Below are positions 27,364-33,953 of a stretch of DNA of 64,000 bases, one piece after another. The DNA comes from UBA2336 sp964419145 (lineage in GTDB: Bacteria > Bacteroidota > Bacteroidia > Cytophagales > Cyclobacteriaceae), in NCBI GenBank assembly GCA_964419145.1, contig CAYQOM010000001.1, positions 744,001 through 808,000 on the forward strand, read 5' to 3'. The number at the start of each line of letters is the position of its first letter. The stretch's first letter is position 1. The notes under the pieces were generated by a model. It was not told where the DNA came from. It searched no databases and was given only the letters and a program-made list of their open reading frames with translations. Both the position numbers and the translations under genes were made by a program.

Positions 27364-27984
27364 ATGAAATATTTTCTTCCTTGCCTGTTGGCTTTAAGTA
27401 TGGCTGTCACCGGCTGCGCGCAACCCCAATCTGCCGAAAGGCAAGTTGGCGGTGGCTGCGAAGATTGTGAGTTGATGTTTGCCGGTATGCCAGAAAGCAT
27501 CTCGTGGAAAACTAAACTGGCTGCTGATAACGAGCCCGGTGAACCGATGATCATCAGCGGCACGATCTATAAGAAAGACGGAAAAACTCCAGCTCCTGAT
27601 GTGATTCTATACGTTTATCAAACTGACAACACCGGTCGCTATACACCAGCGCCAAAGCAAGTGCATGCTAAGAGACACGGGCATATACGCGGTTGGGTAA
27701 AAACCGATGCGCAAGGCCGCTACGAGTTCAGCACCATTCGGCCGGCTTCGTATCCAAACAGTCGAAATCCACAACACATTCATCCCATCATAAAAGAACC
27801 CGGTCTTTCACGTTACTGGATTGATGAATTTCTTTTTGAGGATGATCCCGTATTAACCATGCAGGATAAAACCAGACAGGCGAAACGCGGTGGCTCAGGA
27901 ATTATTACGCTCAGCAAAAATGCTGCGGGTGTTTGGATTGGCAAACGCGATATTATTCTGGGTATGCATGTTCCGAACTACTGA
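27364..27984 (+). CDS. Intradiol dioxygenase-fold lipoprotein
   Basis: 206 residues. A lipobox (VTGC, Cys18) would anchor it in an envelope membrane. The core has the intradiol-type segments ILYVYQTDNTGRYTP, HIRGWVKTDAQGRYEFSTI and ASYPNSRNPQHIHPIIK. These carry two Tyr and two His at the spacing of the Fe(III) ligands in protocatechuate/catechol 1,2-dioxygenases. The family opens catechol rings between the two hydroxyls. Several secreted Bacteroidota relatives have no proven substrate. An aromatic substrate here is inference. Confidence 0.8.
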   Translation: MKYFLPCLLALSMAVTGCAQPQSAERQVGGGCEDCELMFAGMPESISWKTKLAADNEPGEPMIISGTIYKKDGKTPAPDVILYVYQTDNTGRYTPAPKQVHAKRHGHIRGWVKTDAQGRYEFSTIRPASYPNSRNPQHIHPIIKEPGLSRYWIDEFLFEDDPVLTMQDKTRQAKRGGSGIITLSKNAAGVWIGKRDIILGMHVPNY

Positions 27985-27993
27985 CAGTTTTTA

Positions 27994-29217
27994 TCACGAA
28001 GATTTTTTCGGATGCCGGTTTCTGCGAAACTTATTTCCACGCGGCTTAAAGTTTCCTTTCCTTTTTGTTTGAGGTGCATAGGCAGGTCCTTCGCCTAAAA
28101 ATTCAGGCAACGCAAGTTTCTGAATTTCCGATCCGATCAGGTTCTCAATGCTTGAGAATCTTTTTTGATCCATTTCATTGATGAATGTAATGGCTGTACC
28201 CGTGGTTTCGGCTCGTGCTGTTCTGCCAATGCGGTGTACATAATCCTCAGGGTCAGGCGGAACATCCCAATTAATGACCATGCTTATACCCTCCACATCA
28301 ATACCGCGCGATAATACATCGGTGCCAATCAAAAAATTTACTTGCTTGTTTTTAAACGCCCGTAAAATTTGTTCGCGTTCAGGTTGCTCCAAATCGGAGT
28401 GAAAAGCTTTAGCTGCAATACCCGCTTTTCGCAAGGTGCTGTCCAGCTTTTTTACCGTTTCCTTGCGTGAAGCAAAAAGGATGATGCTGTTCCAGGTGTA
28501 GGTTTTAAGAATGTGTTCCAGCAGTTTTTCTTTCTGACTGTCATAGACCACATACGCCTCCTGCTTGATGCCTGCCGCAGGTTTTGCAATGGCAATGTTG
28601 ATTTCTTCCGGCTGATTCAAAATTTTGTTTGCGAGCGCCCTGATCTTGGGCGGCATGGTAGCCGAGAACAACAGTGTTTGTCTTTCTTTCGGCAGGTAGT
28701 TTACAATTTTTATGATGTCATCGTAAAAACCCATATCAAGCATGCGGTCGGCTTCATCTAAGATCAAATGCTTGAGATGGTCAAACACCGTAGTGCCGGC
28801 AGCCAGCAAGGCTATTAACCGACCAGGTGTTGCCACAATGATATCGGCACCTTGTTCGAGTGCTTTCTTCTGCACATCCCAGGTGGCGCCATCGCCACCA
28901 CCATAAATGGGAATGGAGCTGATGCCGGTGAAGTATGCAAAGCCCTCAATTTGTTGATCGATTTGTTGGGCCAGTTCGCGCGTGGGCGCAATGATTAATG
29001 TGTTCAGGTGCCGGTGATCTGTGCTGATCATCTTGTTAATTACCGGCAAAATGTAGGCGGCAGTCTTACCTGTACCGGTTTGGGCGCAGGCAATCACATC
29101 TTTGTTTTGAAGAATGGTGGGAATGGCCTGTTGCTGTATGGGAGTGGGCTTTTCGTAGCCCATGGAATCAAGCCCCTCGTTGAGCTTTTGATCGAAATTA
29201 AAATCCTGGAATGTCAT
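27994..29217 (-). CDS. DEAD-box RNA helicase, RhlE-like
   Basis: ATG 29217 (MTFQDFNFDQ) is preferred to the frame's upstream ATG at 29244. About 407 residues. All motifs are present: Q motif near PTPIQQQAIP, Walker A AQTGTGKT, PTRELAQQ, DEADRMLDMGF, SATM, and in the second domain ATGT/HRIGRTAR-type motifs (DYVHRIGRTARAETTGT). The enzyme unwinds short RNA duplexes with ATP. The C-terminal tail is Lys/Arg-rich (KRKGNFKPRGNKFRRN), typical of RhlE proteins that act in ribosome assembly or cold. The neighbouring cold-shock gene on the same strand supports a shared role at low temperature (inference). Confidence 0.92.
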   Translation of the reverse strand: MTFQDFNFDQKLNEGLDSMGYEKPTPIQQQAIPTILQNKDVIACAQTGTGKTAAYILPVINKMISTDHRHLNTLIIAPTRELAQQIDQQIEGFAYFTGISSIPIYGGGDGATWDVQKKALEQGADIIVATPGRLIALLAAGTTVFDHLKHLILDEADRMLDMGFYDDIIKIVNYLPKERQTLLFSATMPPKIRALANKILNQPEEINIAIAKPAAGIKQEAYVVYDSQKEKLLEHILKTYTWNSIILFASRKETVKKLDSTLRKAGIAAKAFHSDLEQPEREQILRAFKNKQVNFLIGTDVLSRGIDVEGISMVINWDVPPDPEDYVHRIGRTARAETTGTAITFINEMDQKRFSSIENLIGSEIQKLALPEFLGEGPAYAPQTKRKGNFKPRGNKFRRNRHPKKSS

Positions 29218-29233
29218 GAATTGATGCAAAGAT

Positions 29234-29268
29234 AAAAAAAACAAAGCCAGACGTTGAGGGTCTGGCTT
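29234..29268 (-). terminator. Rho-independent terminator after the cold-shock gene
   Basis: AAGCCAGAC and GTCTGGCTT (29244-29268) are perfect arms around a 7-base loop. On the minus strand the hairpin is followed by TGTTTTTTTT. It lies about 22 bases past the cold-shock gene's stop. Confidence 0.8.
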
Positions 29269-29289
29269 CGTACTTGTGCGTGTGGAATA

Positions 29290-29487
29290 TTAATTATTGA
29301 CCAACCGTACGTTAACGGCATTCAATCCTTTTCTTCCTTGTGTAACCTCGAACGTGATTTCGTCATTCTCGCGAACCTGGTCTACCAGACCTGATACGTG
29401 CACGAAAAATTCTTCGTTGGTTGCTGTTTCTCTTACAAAGCCGAATCCTTTGGCTTCGTTGAAGAACTTTACTGTTCCTTCTTTCAT
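29290..29487 (-). CDS. Cold-shock domain protein
   Basis: 65 residues, one cold-shock domain: MKEGTVKFFNEAKGFGFV (RNP-1-like KGFGFV), then EEFFVHVSGL (RNP-2-like FFVHVS), then VTQGRKGLNAVNV. It binds single-stranded RNA or DNA and melts structure in mRNA. A terminator follows, and a candidate stem lies in its leader, with arms CACCGG and CCGGTG (29510-29535). Leader structure is a known control route for this family, but the match here is weak. Confidence 0.92.
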   Translation of the reverse strand: MKEGTVKFFNEAKGFGFVRETATNEEFFVHVSGLVDQVRENDEITFEVTQGRKGLNAVNVRLVNN

Positions 29488-29604
29488 TGTGTTGTTTGTT
29501 GTTAAAGGCCACCGGGTTTAGCCCGCTGACCGGTGTTAAAATTGTTTAAGGCTCAAAGGTAGGTATAATAAACCGTATCTTAAGCTTTCTGCAATTTTAT
29601 AGTA

Positions 29605-30375
29605 TCAGGCCGCTTTTTTGATTTCCGCTACCTGCAGCTTACGGGTTTTAGCTATTTGAATAATGCCTACTTTATCCATCAACTTAATAACCAAGTAGGT
29701 AGGGTCAATTTCATGCCAGCGAATACCGCCAAAGTTGGCGCGTGAGCCATGCTTGTGGTGGTTGTTGTGATAGCTTTCGCCCATCATCAGGAAATCAACC
29801 GGTAAAAAGTTTTTAGAGGTATCCCCTACTTCAAAGTTGCGGTAGCCGTACTTGTGTGCAAACCAGTTAATGATGGCGCCATGGATGGGGCTCATCAAAA
29901 ATTGAAGCGGCAATAACAGCCACAACCACCATTCGGTGGCAAACTGAAAATAAACAAAGGTGTAAACCGCACCCCAGAAAATGCGTGATGGCCATGAGCG
30001 GGCAAACTTATCAAAGGCTTCCCACTGCGGCACACCTTCTGTAAAACGCTTATCAACCACCATTTTACCATTGGCAATAGCCGAGTAAATGGTTTTGGTT
30101 TTCCACATCATGTTCCAGATGGTTTCATCGTATTTGGGTGAATGCGGATCGTTTTCCGTATCGGCAAAGGCGTGGTGCATGCGGTGCATAACACCATAAC
30201 CATAAGGACTTAAATAATTAGATCCTTGGAAGATCCAGGTAAGCACATAGAATACTTTCTCCATAAACGGACTCATCGTAAACGCCTTGTGCGAGGCATA
30301 CCGATGTAAGAAGAAGGTTTGAAAAAATAGCGACAGGTACCAATGCGCTATAAAAAAGGCAAAAATAATGAGCAT
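29605..30375 (-). CDS. Acyl-CoA (fatty-acid) desaturase
   Basis: 256 residues, integral to the inner membrane. The three His boxes of membrane di-iron desaturases are present: HRYASH near 24-29, HRMHH near 65-69, and HNNHH near 202-206. The enzyme introduces a double bond into acyl-CoA or lipid acyl chains to keep the membrane fluid. The length is short for the family. A second desaturase is on the plus strand at 31294, and a sigma-factor gene lies between the two. Confidence 0.88.
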   Translation of the reverse strand: MLIIFAFFIAHWYLSLFFQTFFLHRYASHKAFTMSPFMEKVFYVLTWIFQGSNYLSPYGYGVMHRMHHAFADTENDPHSPKYDETIWNMMWKTKTIYSAIANGKMVVDKRFTEGVPQWEAFDKFARSWPSRIFWGAVYTFVYFQFATEWWLWLLLPLQFLMSPIHGAIINWFAHKYGYRNFEVGDTSKNFLPVDFLMMGESYHNNHHKHGSRANFGGIRWHEIDPTYLVIKLMDKVGIIQIAKTRKLQVAEIKKAA

Positions 30376-30499
30376 GTAACAGTTCAGGTTTAATAGTTGT
30401 ACAATTGAACCGGCTTTGATTTCAATGGAAATCAGGCCGATTTACTGTAAGACAAACCCGTTTCTGTTTTGTGACAGGATTGAAGAGAAAGTTTTGAAT

Positions 30500-31123
30500 T
30501 TATTTCTGATCGGGATTTTCTGGTTGGAACCAGATGTCGCGCTTGAGCGAGTCAATAAGCTCATCCGTATCACCCTGACAGGCCTTTTTGAAGCTTTCCA
30601 TAAGCGAAGTGGCAGAGGGAAGATCAAAATGAATTTTGGCCTTTTCTTCTTCCAGTTTCTTTTTTGCCCGGCTTAATAGCTGCCGCAGGTGATCTTTCTT
30701 TTTGTCGAGGGTGGTATGTAACGTATCGTAATCCACGTCAAAAACCTCTTTCAGCAAGAAAACGGCACGCTCCAACGGTTCAAGTTTTGTGTGCAATACC
30801 CTCATTGCTCCGGTTAGGTACGCATCCAGGTCGATGTGTGCGAAATTCGATTCCTTGATTTTAGTGATGAATTCCGGTACGTGAATAGCGTCCAGGTATT
30901 CTTCCTTTTTGCGCTTCAGTGCATTGAGGTGGTTGAGGCAGTTGTTGGTAACGGCTTTAATGAGATAAGCCTTCAGGTTTTGAATTTTCTCCTGTTCCGC
31001 GTTCAGCCACTTTAAAAAAGTTTCCTGCACAATATCTTCCGCATCCTGCTTGCAACGCACGAGGTTGTAGGCGATGGCGTAGAGCATCGGCTGGTAAAGT
31101 GCTATGGTTTGTGCGTGATTCAT
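30500..31123 (-). CDS. RNA polymerase sigma factor, ECF type with an extended tail
   Basis: 207 residues. Region 2 includes LVRCKQDAEDIVQETFLKWLNAEQEKI and LIKAVTNNCLNHLNALKRKKEEY. Region 4 is a weaker match around LERAVFLLKEVFDVDYDTL and LRQLLSRAKKKL. It continues about 40 residues past region 4 (SATSLMESFKKACQGDTDEL), a short tail like those of sigma factors that carry a built-in regulatory domain, but too short for a SnoaL domain. It is flanked by two desaturase genes; a control link to membrane fluidity is inference. Confidence 0.8.
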   Translation of the reverse strand: MNHAQTIALYQPMLYAIAYNLVRCKQDAEDIVQETFLKWLNAEQEKIQNLKAYLIKAVTNNCLNHLNALKRKKEEYLDAIHVPEFITKIKESNFAHIDLDAYLTGAMRVLHTKLEPLERAVFLLKEVFDVDYDTLHTTLDKKKDHLRQLLSRAKKKLEEEKAKIHFDLPSATSLMESFKKACQGDTDELIDSLKRDIWFQPENPDQK

Positions 31124-31293
31124 AAAAGCTCAAAGATACGGTAATTAATTGGCGTTTTCAGTGGCTCGTCCTGCCATACAGCCGTTAGTCCGAATTTTGA
31201 AGTAACAGGCTCAGGATCAACATAAAGCTGTACCTTTGTAACGATGAAATAAAGCTGAACGCTTTCAACAGATTACCGGTTCATTAAGTTCAC

Positions 31294-32232
31294 ATGTCAG
31301 CAACAACAGTAACACCCGAGGTTCGCAGAAAACCGATCATCAAGCAGGAAATTGCCTTTGCATTCATGCACCTGATTCCCATTGCCGCCATTTGGACGGG
31401 TGCCACGTTTTTCGATTGGATGGTGTGCATTTTTCTGTATGTATTTCGCATGTTTTGGATTACCGGAGGGTATCACCGATACTTTGCACACAAATCCTAT
31501 AAAACTTCGCGCTGGTTTCAGTTCGTGATTGCGTTTATGGCGCAGACATCGGCACAAAAAGGAGCGTTGTGGTGGGCGGCCCATCACCGTCATCATCATC
31601 GCCACAGCGATACACCGGCTGATCCACACTCTATGAAGATTTATGGATTCTGGTACTCACACATTGGCTGGATTGTTGGTCCCGACTTTAAAGAAACGGA
31701 TTACAAAGTGATTGGCGATTATGCCAAATATCCCGAACTGGTTTGGCTGAACAAGCATTACCTCGTTCCACCTGTATTTCTTGCGGTTGTGGTTACTGCC
31801 CTTGGCGGGATTGTGAATGGAGGAAGTATTTTGATGATGTTCACCTCAGCCGGATTTTCGACCTTATTGATTGGTTTCTTTTTGAGTACGGTAATCCTGT
31901 ATCACGGAACGTTTTCCATCAACTCCATCATGCACAAGTTTGGCCGGCAGCGTTACAATACCCATGACGAATCGCGCAATAGCGTATGGCTGGCCCTGAT
32001 TACGTTGGGAGAAGGCTGGCACAACAATCACCATTATTATGAAACCGCTTCACGGCAAGGCTTTTTTTGGTGGGAGATTGACATTACCTGGTACATTTTA
32101 AAGGCACTTTCGTGGATGGGCCTGATCTGGGACTTAAAGGGTGTACCGAAGCATATCAAATACTCAAAAGACAAGGAACATGCCCGGCAGCTAAAGCTGG
32201 AAATGGAGGACGAATTGCAAAAAACCGGCTAA
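31294..32232 (+). CDS. Acyl-CoA (fatty-acid) desaturase, delta-9 type
   Basis: 312 residues with four hydrophobic segments. The His boxes are HRYFAH near 63-68, HHRHHHRH near 99-106 and HNNHH near 245-249, binding the di-iron centre. Of the two desaturases in the window this one is closer to stearoyl-CoA desaturases in length and box layout. A TACCTTTG -7-like box lies at 31231-31238. The gene is transcribed away from the sigma-factor gene. Confidence 0.9.
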   Translation: MSATTVTPEVRRKPIIKQEIAFAFMHLIPIAAIWTGATFFDWMVCIFLYVFRMFWITGGYHRYFAHKSYKTSRWFQFVIAFMAQTSAQKGALWWAAHHRHHHRHSDTPADPHSMKIYGFWYSHIGWIVGPDFKETDYKVIGDYAKYPELVWLNKHYLVPPVFLAVVVTALGGIVNGGSILMMFTSAGFSTLLIGFFLSTVILYHGTFSINSIMHKFGRQRYNTHDESRNSVWLALITLGEGWHNNHHYYETASRQGFFWWEIDITWYILKALSWMGLIWDLKGVPKHIKYSKDKEHARQLKLEMEDELQKTG

Positions 32233-32245
32233 TATTTTTGCTGTG

Positions 32246-32275
32246 TTGGAATTTTAAATCCAGCTATTAAATTTG
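32246..32275 (+). promoter_or_regulatory. Promoter of tRNA-Gly
   Basis: TTG at 32246-32248 and TAAATTTG at 32268-32275 are 19 bases apart. This is a close match to the Bacteroidota primary sigma pattern TTG-N19-TAnnTTTG. The tRNA begins 19 bases further on. Confidence 0.7.
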
Positions 32276-32294
32276 CAGTCCCTTTTGGGAACAA

Positions 32295-32368
<74 letters not shown>

Positions 32369-32372
32369 AGAA

Positions 32373-32403
32373 CCCCTCTCCGAACGAGAGGGGATTCTTT
32401 TTT
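32373..32403 (+). terminator. Rho-independent terminator after tRNA-Gly
   Basis: CCCCTCTC (32373-32380) and GAGAGGGG (32386-32393) form a perfect stem around CGAAC. It is followed by ATTCTTTTTT. It ends the tRNA-Gly transcript before tRNA-Leu. Confidence 0.75.
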
Positions 32404-32420
32404 AAGGACGTTCATTGTCT

Positions 32421-32506
32421 GCCCGGGTGGTGGAATTGGTAGACACGCAGGACTTAAAATCCTGTGGCTAGTAATAGTCGTGCGGGTTCAACTCCCGCCC
32501 CGGGTA
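32421..32506 (+). tRNA. tRNA-Leu (anticodon TAA)
   Basis: 86 bases with the long variable arm of a class II tRNA. Acceptor GCCCGGG pairs with CCCGGGT (one G-T). The anticodon stem CAGGA/TCCTG holds CTTAAAA with anticodon TAA. The T stem and loop are GCGGG-TTCAACT-CCCGC. The CCA is not encoded. A GIY-YIG gene starts two bases past the discriminator base, and the tRNA's 3' end is duplicated at 32749-32796. Confidence 0.95.
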
Positions 32507-32508
32507 CT
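32480..32508 (+). repeat. Copy 1 of tRNA-Leu 3'-end direct repeat
   Basis: 29 bases from GTGCGGG through GGTACT, spanning the end of the variable arm, the T arm and the acceptor strand. The same bases, split by a 19-base palindrome, recur at 32749-32796. It marks the left edge of the inserted GIY-YIG unit. Confidence 0.8.
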
Positions 32509-32745
32509 ATGTTTTTTGTATACGCCCTAAAGAGTGTATCGAAGAATTACATTTATGTTGGCCTGACTTCTGATCTACAGTCAAGGATAGAGCGACATAA
32601 TAGAGGTTATGAGCGAACGACAAAGCCCTACGCTCCATTTAGATTAATCCATTCAGAAAGTTTTCCTGACCGAATCTCAGCAAGGAGACGAGAAAAATTT
32701 TTGAAATCTGGTCAGGGTAAAGATTACCTTAGAAAATTATTGTAA
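32509..32745 (+). CDS. Small GIY-YIG nuclease inserted at the tRNA-Leu 3' end
   Basis: 78 residues from ATG 32509. It is a single GIY-YIG domain: FFVYALKS at the GIY position, NYIYVGLTSDLQSRI at the YIG position with Arg for the helix, His in ERHN, and the REKFLKSGQGKDYL helix with its metal-binding Glu. The family nicks DNA with one divalent metal. The ATG is two bases past the mature tRNA-Leu 3' end, so no ribosome-binding site fits between them. An in-frame reading inside the tRNA (from 32464) exists but is not a real start. The gene ends three bases before a copy of the tRNA tail, which makes it look like a minimal mobile unit (inference). Confidence 0.85.
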   Translation: MFFVYALKSVSKNYIYVGLTSDLQSRIERHNRGYERTTKPYAPFRLIHSESFPDRISARRREKFLKSGQGKDYLRKLL

Positions 32746-32748
32746 ACT

Positions 32749-32796
32749 GTGCGGGCCTGCCTGCCGCAGGCAGGTTCAACTCCCGCCCCGGGTACT
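32749..32796 (+). repeat. Copy 2 of tRNA-Leu 3' end, split by a 19-base palindrome
   Basis: GTGCGGG (32749-32755), then a palindrome CCTGCCTG-CCG-CAGGCAGG (32756-32774), then 22 bases identical to the tRNA-Leu T loop and acceptor end (32775-32796). The palindrome sits exactly between the 5' T-stem strand and the T loop of the duplicated sequence. It is not a functional tRNA because the 5' part is missing. Confidence 0.85.
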
Positions 32797-32828
32797 TTTA
32801 AAATTGCAGCTTGTCTGCTGCTGACTGA

Positions 32829-32852
32829 TTCAACTTCCCTTTTTTTGGTACT
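32829..32852 (+). repeat. Possible third, decayed copy of the tRNA-Leu tail
   Basis: TTCAACTTCCC, a T-run, and GGTACT recall the T loop (TTCAACT), T stem (CCC) and acceptor end (GGTACT) of tRNA-Leu with the GC centre replaced. A chance match is possible. Confidence 0.35.
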
Positions 32853-32926
32853 ATCATGATTTCGTGTGCCTTAGTGCCTATTCTTACTATTTTAGGTTTT
32901 CCAAATTATCTTATTTGTTTGTAACA

Positions 32927-32955
32927 AATTGTTATAACTTTATGTTATAACAATT
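32927..32955. promoter_or_regulatory. mazEF operator palindrome
   Basis: AATTGTTATAAC (32927-32938) and GTTATAACAATT (32944-32955) are perfect 12-base arms around TTTAT. It overlaps a likely promoter (TTTG 32914-32917, then TAACTTTA at 32935-32942, spacing 17) and ends 15 bases before mazE. MazE-type antitoxins repress their own operon through such sites. Confidence 0.75.
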
Positions 32956-32970
32956 AAATAACGAGGGACT

Positions 32971-33216
32971 ATGGGTTCAACAATTGCAAAAGTGAGAAGG
33001 ATAGGTAACTCCAAAGGAATTTTGTTCCCTAAATCCATTTTAGATGAAAGCGGGATTAAGGATACAGTTCAGATCACGGTCAAAAACAAAGTGATCATGA
33101 TTACATCAACTGATGTAAAAAAGAAGAGAAAATGGTCTGACTTCAAATCTGCTAAAAAGGAAAAAGCCGACCATGTATCTAATAGGTTTGATGCCACAGA
33201 CTGGACATGGGAGTAA
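32971..33216 (+). CDS. mazE: MazE-like antitoxin (AbrB/SpoVT DNA-binding fold)
   Basis: 81 residues. The N-terminal swapped-hairpin domain reads AKVRRIGNSKGILFPKSIL, as in MazE and AbrB, and continues to VKNKVIMITS. The Lys/Asp-rich tail (KKKRKWSDFKSAKKEKADH) is where MazE proteins wrap the toxin. It would neutralise the MazF encoded next, and its dimer would bind the palindrome just upstream. The stop overlaps the toxin's start by 10 bases. Confidence 0.85.
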   Translation: MGSTIAKVRRIGNSKGILFPKSILDESGIKDTVQITVKNKVIMITSTDVKKKRKWSDFKSAKKEKADHVSNRFDATDWTWE

Positions 33217-33533
33217 AGGCATTTCATGTTTACCTGGTAAACCTTGATCCTACAGTAGGTCTTGAAATCAAGAAGAGCAGACCTTGTGTGGTACTTTCTC
33301 CAGAAAAAATGAATAGTGTTTTGGGCACGGTTATCATTGCTCCAATGACAACCACATTACGCGGATATCCATCCAGGGTAGAGATACGTTTTCAGAATAA
33401 ATTTTGTGAAGTGTGTATGGATCAAATGCGTGCAGTTGACGAAAGCCGTTTAAGCAGAGAAAGCCTGGGAAGATTGAAACAAGATGATATTGAAATGATC
33501 AAGGATGTGATTTCTGAGGTTTTTGAGTTATAG
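33207..33533 (+). CDS. mazF: MazF-family mRNA-cleaving toxin
   Basis: 108 residues with the PemK/MazF fold: VYLVNLDPTVGLEIKKSRPCVVLSPEKMN, then GTVIIAPMTTTLRGYPSRVE and CMDQMRAVDESRL. Key residues Arg and Thr (RPCVV, APMTT) are in place, so it probably cuts RNA at a short sequence and halts translation. The start overlaps the antitoxin by 10 bases, the usual coupled arrangement. Both genes lie between tRNA-Leu and a conserved gene, which suggests acquired DNA. Confidence 0.88.
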   Translation: MGVKAFHVYLVNLDPTVGLEIKKSRPCVVLSPEKMNSVLGTVIIAPMTTTLRGYPSRVEIRFQNKFCEVCMDQMRAVDESRLSRESLGRLKQDDIEMIKDVISEVFEL

Positions 33534-33538
33534 AAAAA

Positions 33539-33889
33539 TCACCGGTTGTTCTTCTGCTTCGTCAAGTCATTGAACAAACTATTAAACAACGACAAGATCA
33601 AACTGAACAACAATGCCCACCAAAAGCCATCAACCGTAAAGCCTCCTACCAGCCAATCGACCAGTAAAATCATCAGTGCATTAATTACCAGCAGAAACAA
33701 ACCGAACGTAACAAAGGTGATGGGAATGGTAAGCACCACCAGTATCGGTTTGATGATGGCATTAACCACCGCCAGTACGAGCGCCACGAGTAAGGCATAG
33801 CCGTAATGTTCAACATGCACACCGGGCAGCAGGTAGGCGGTAAGCAGCACGGCCAAACCATTTAGCAGAAAACGAACAACTCCATTCAT
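33539..33889 (-). CDS. Phage holin family 4-type small membrane protein
   Basis: ATG 33889 (MNGVVRFLLNGLAVLL) gives about 116 residues. An upstream frame reaching 33964 would run over the divergent exonuclease gene's start and is unlikely. Four hydrophobic helices are visible, matching PF04020 (NAIIKPILVVLTIPITFVTFG, then NALMILLVDWL). Despite the name, the family is widespread in bacteria without phage and its role is not known. The stop is only 3 bases from the convergent mazF stop region. Confidence 0.85.
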   Translation of the reverse strand: MNGVVRFLLNGLAVLLTAYLLPGVHVEHYGYALLVALVLAVVNAIIKPILVVLTIPITFVTFGLFLLVINALMILLVDWLVGGFTVDGFWWALLFSLILSLFNSLFNDLTKQKNNR

Positions 33890-33953
33890 AGCCGAAAAAT
33901 ATTCTTTCAATATCTGCTTTTCCGGCCTTTTATCAAATACTAACTTGCTGGTT

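Noticed and set aside
32464..32508. In-frame extension of the GIY-YIG gene back into tRNA-Leu
   Set aside because: It would translate tRNA sequence and adds residues that do not match the family; ATG 32509 starts the domain.
32421..33533. Integrative element or prophage after tRNA-Leu
   Set aside because: There is no integrase, transposase or phage gene; only a minimal insertion with a duplicated tail and a toxin-antitoxin pair can be supported.
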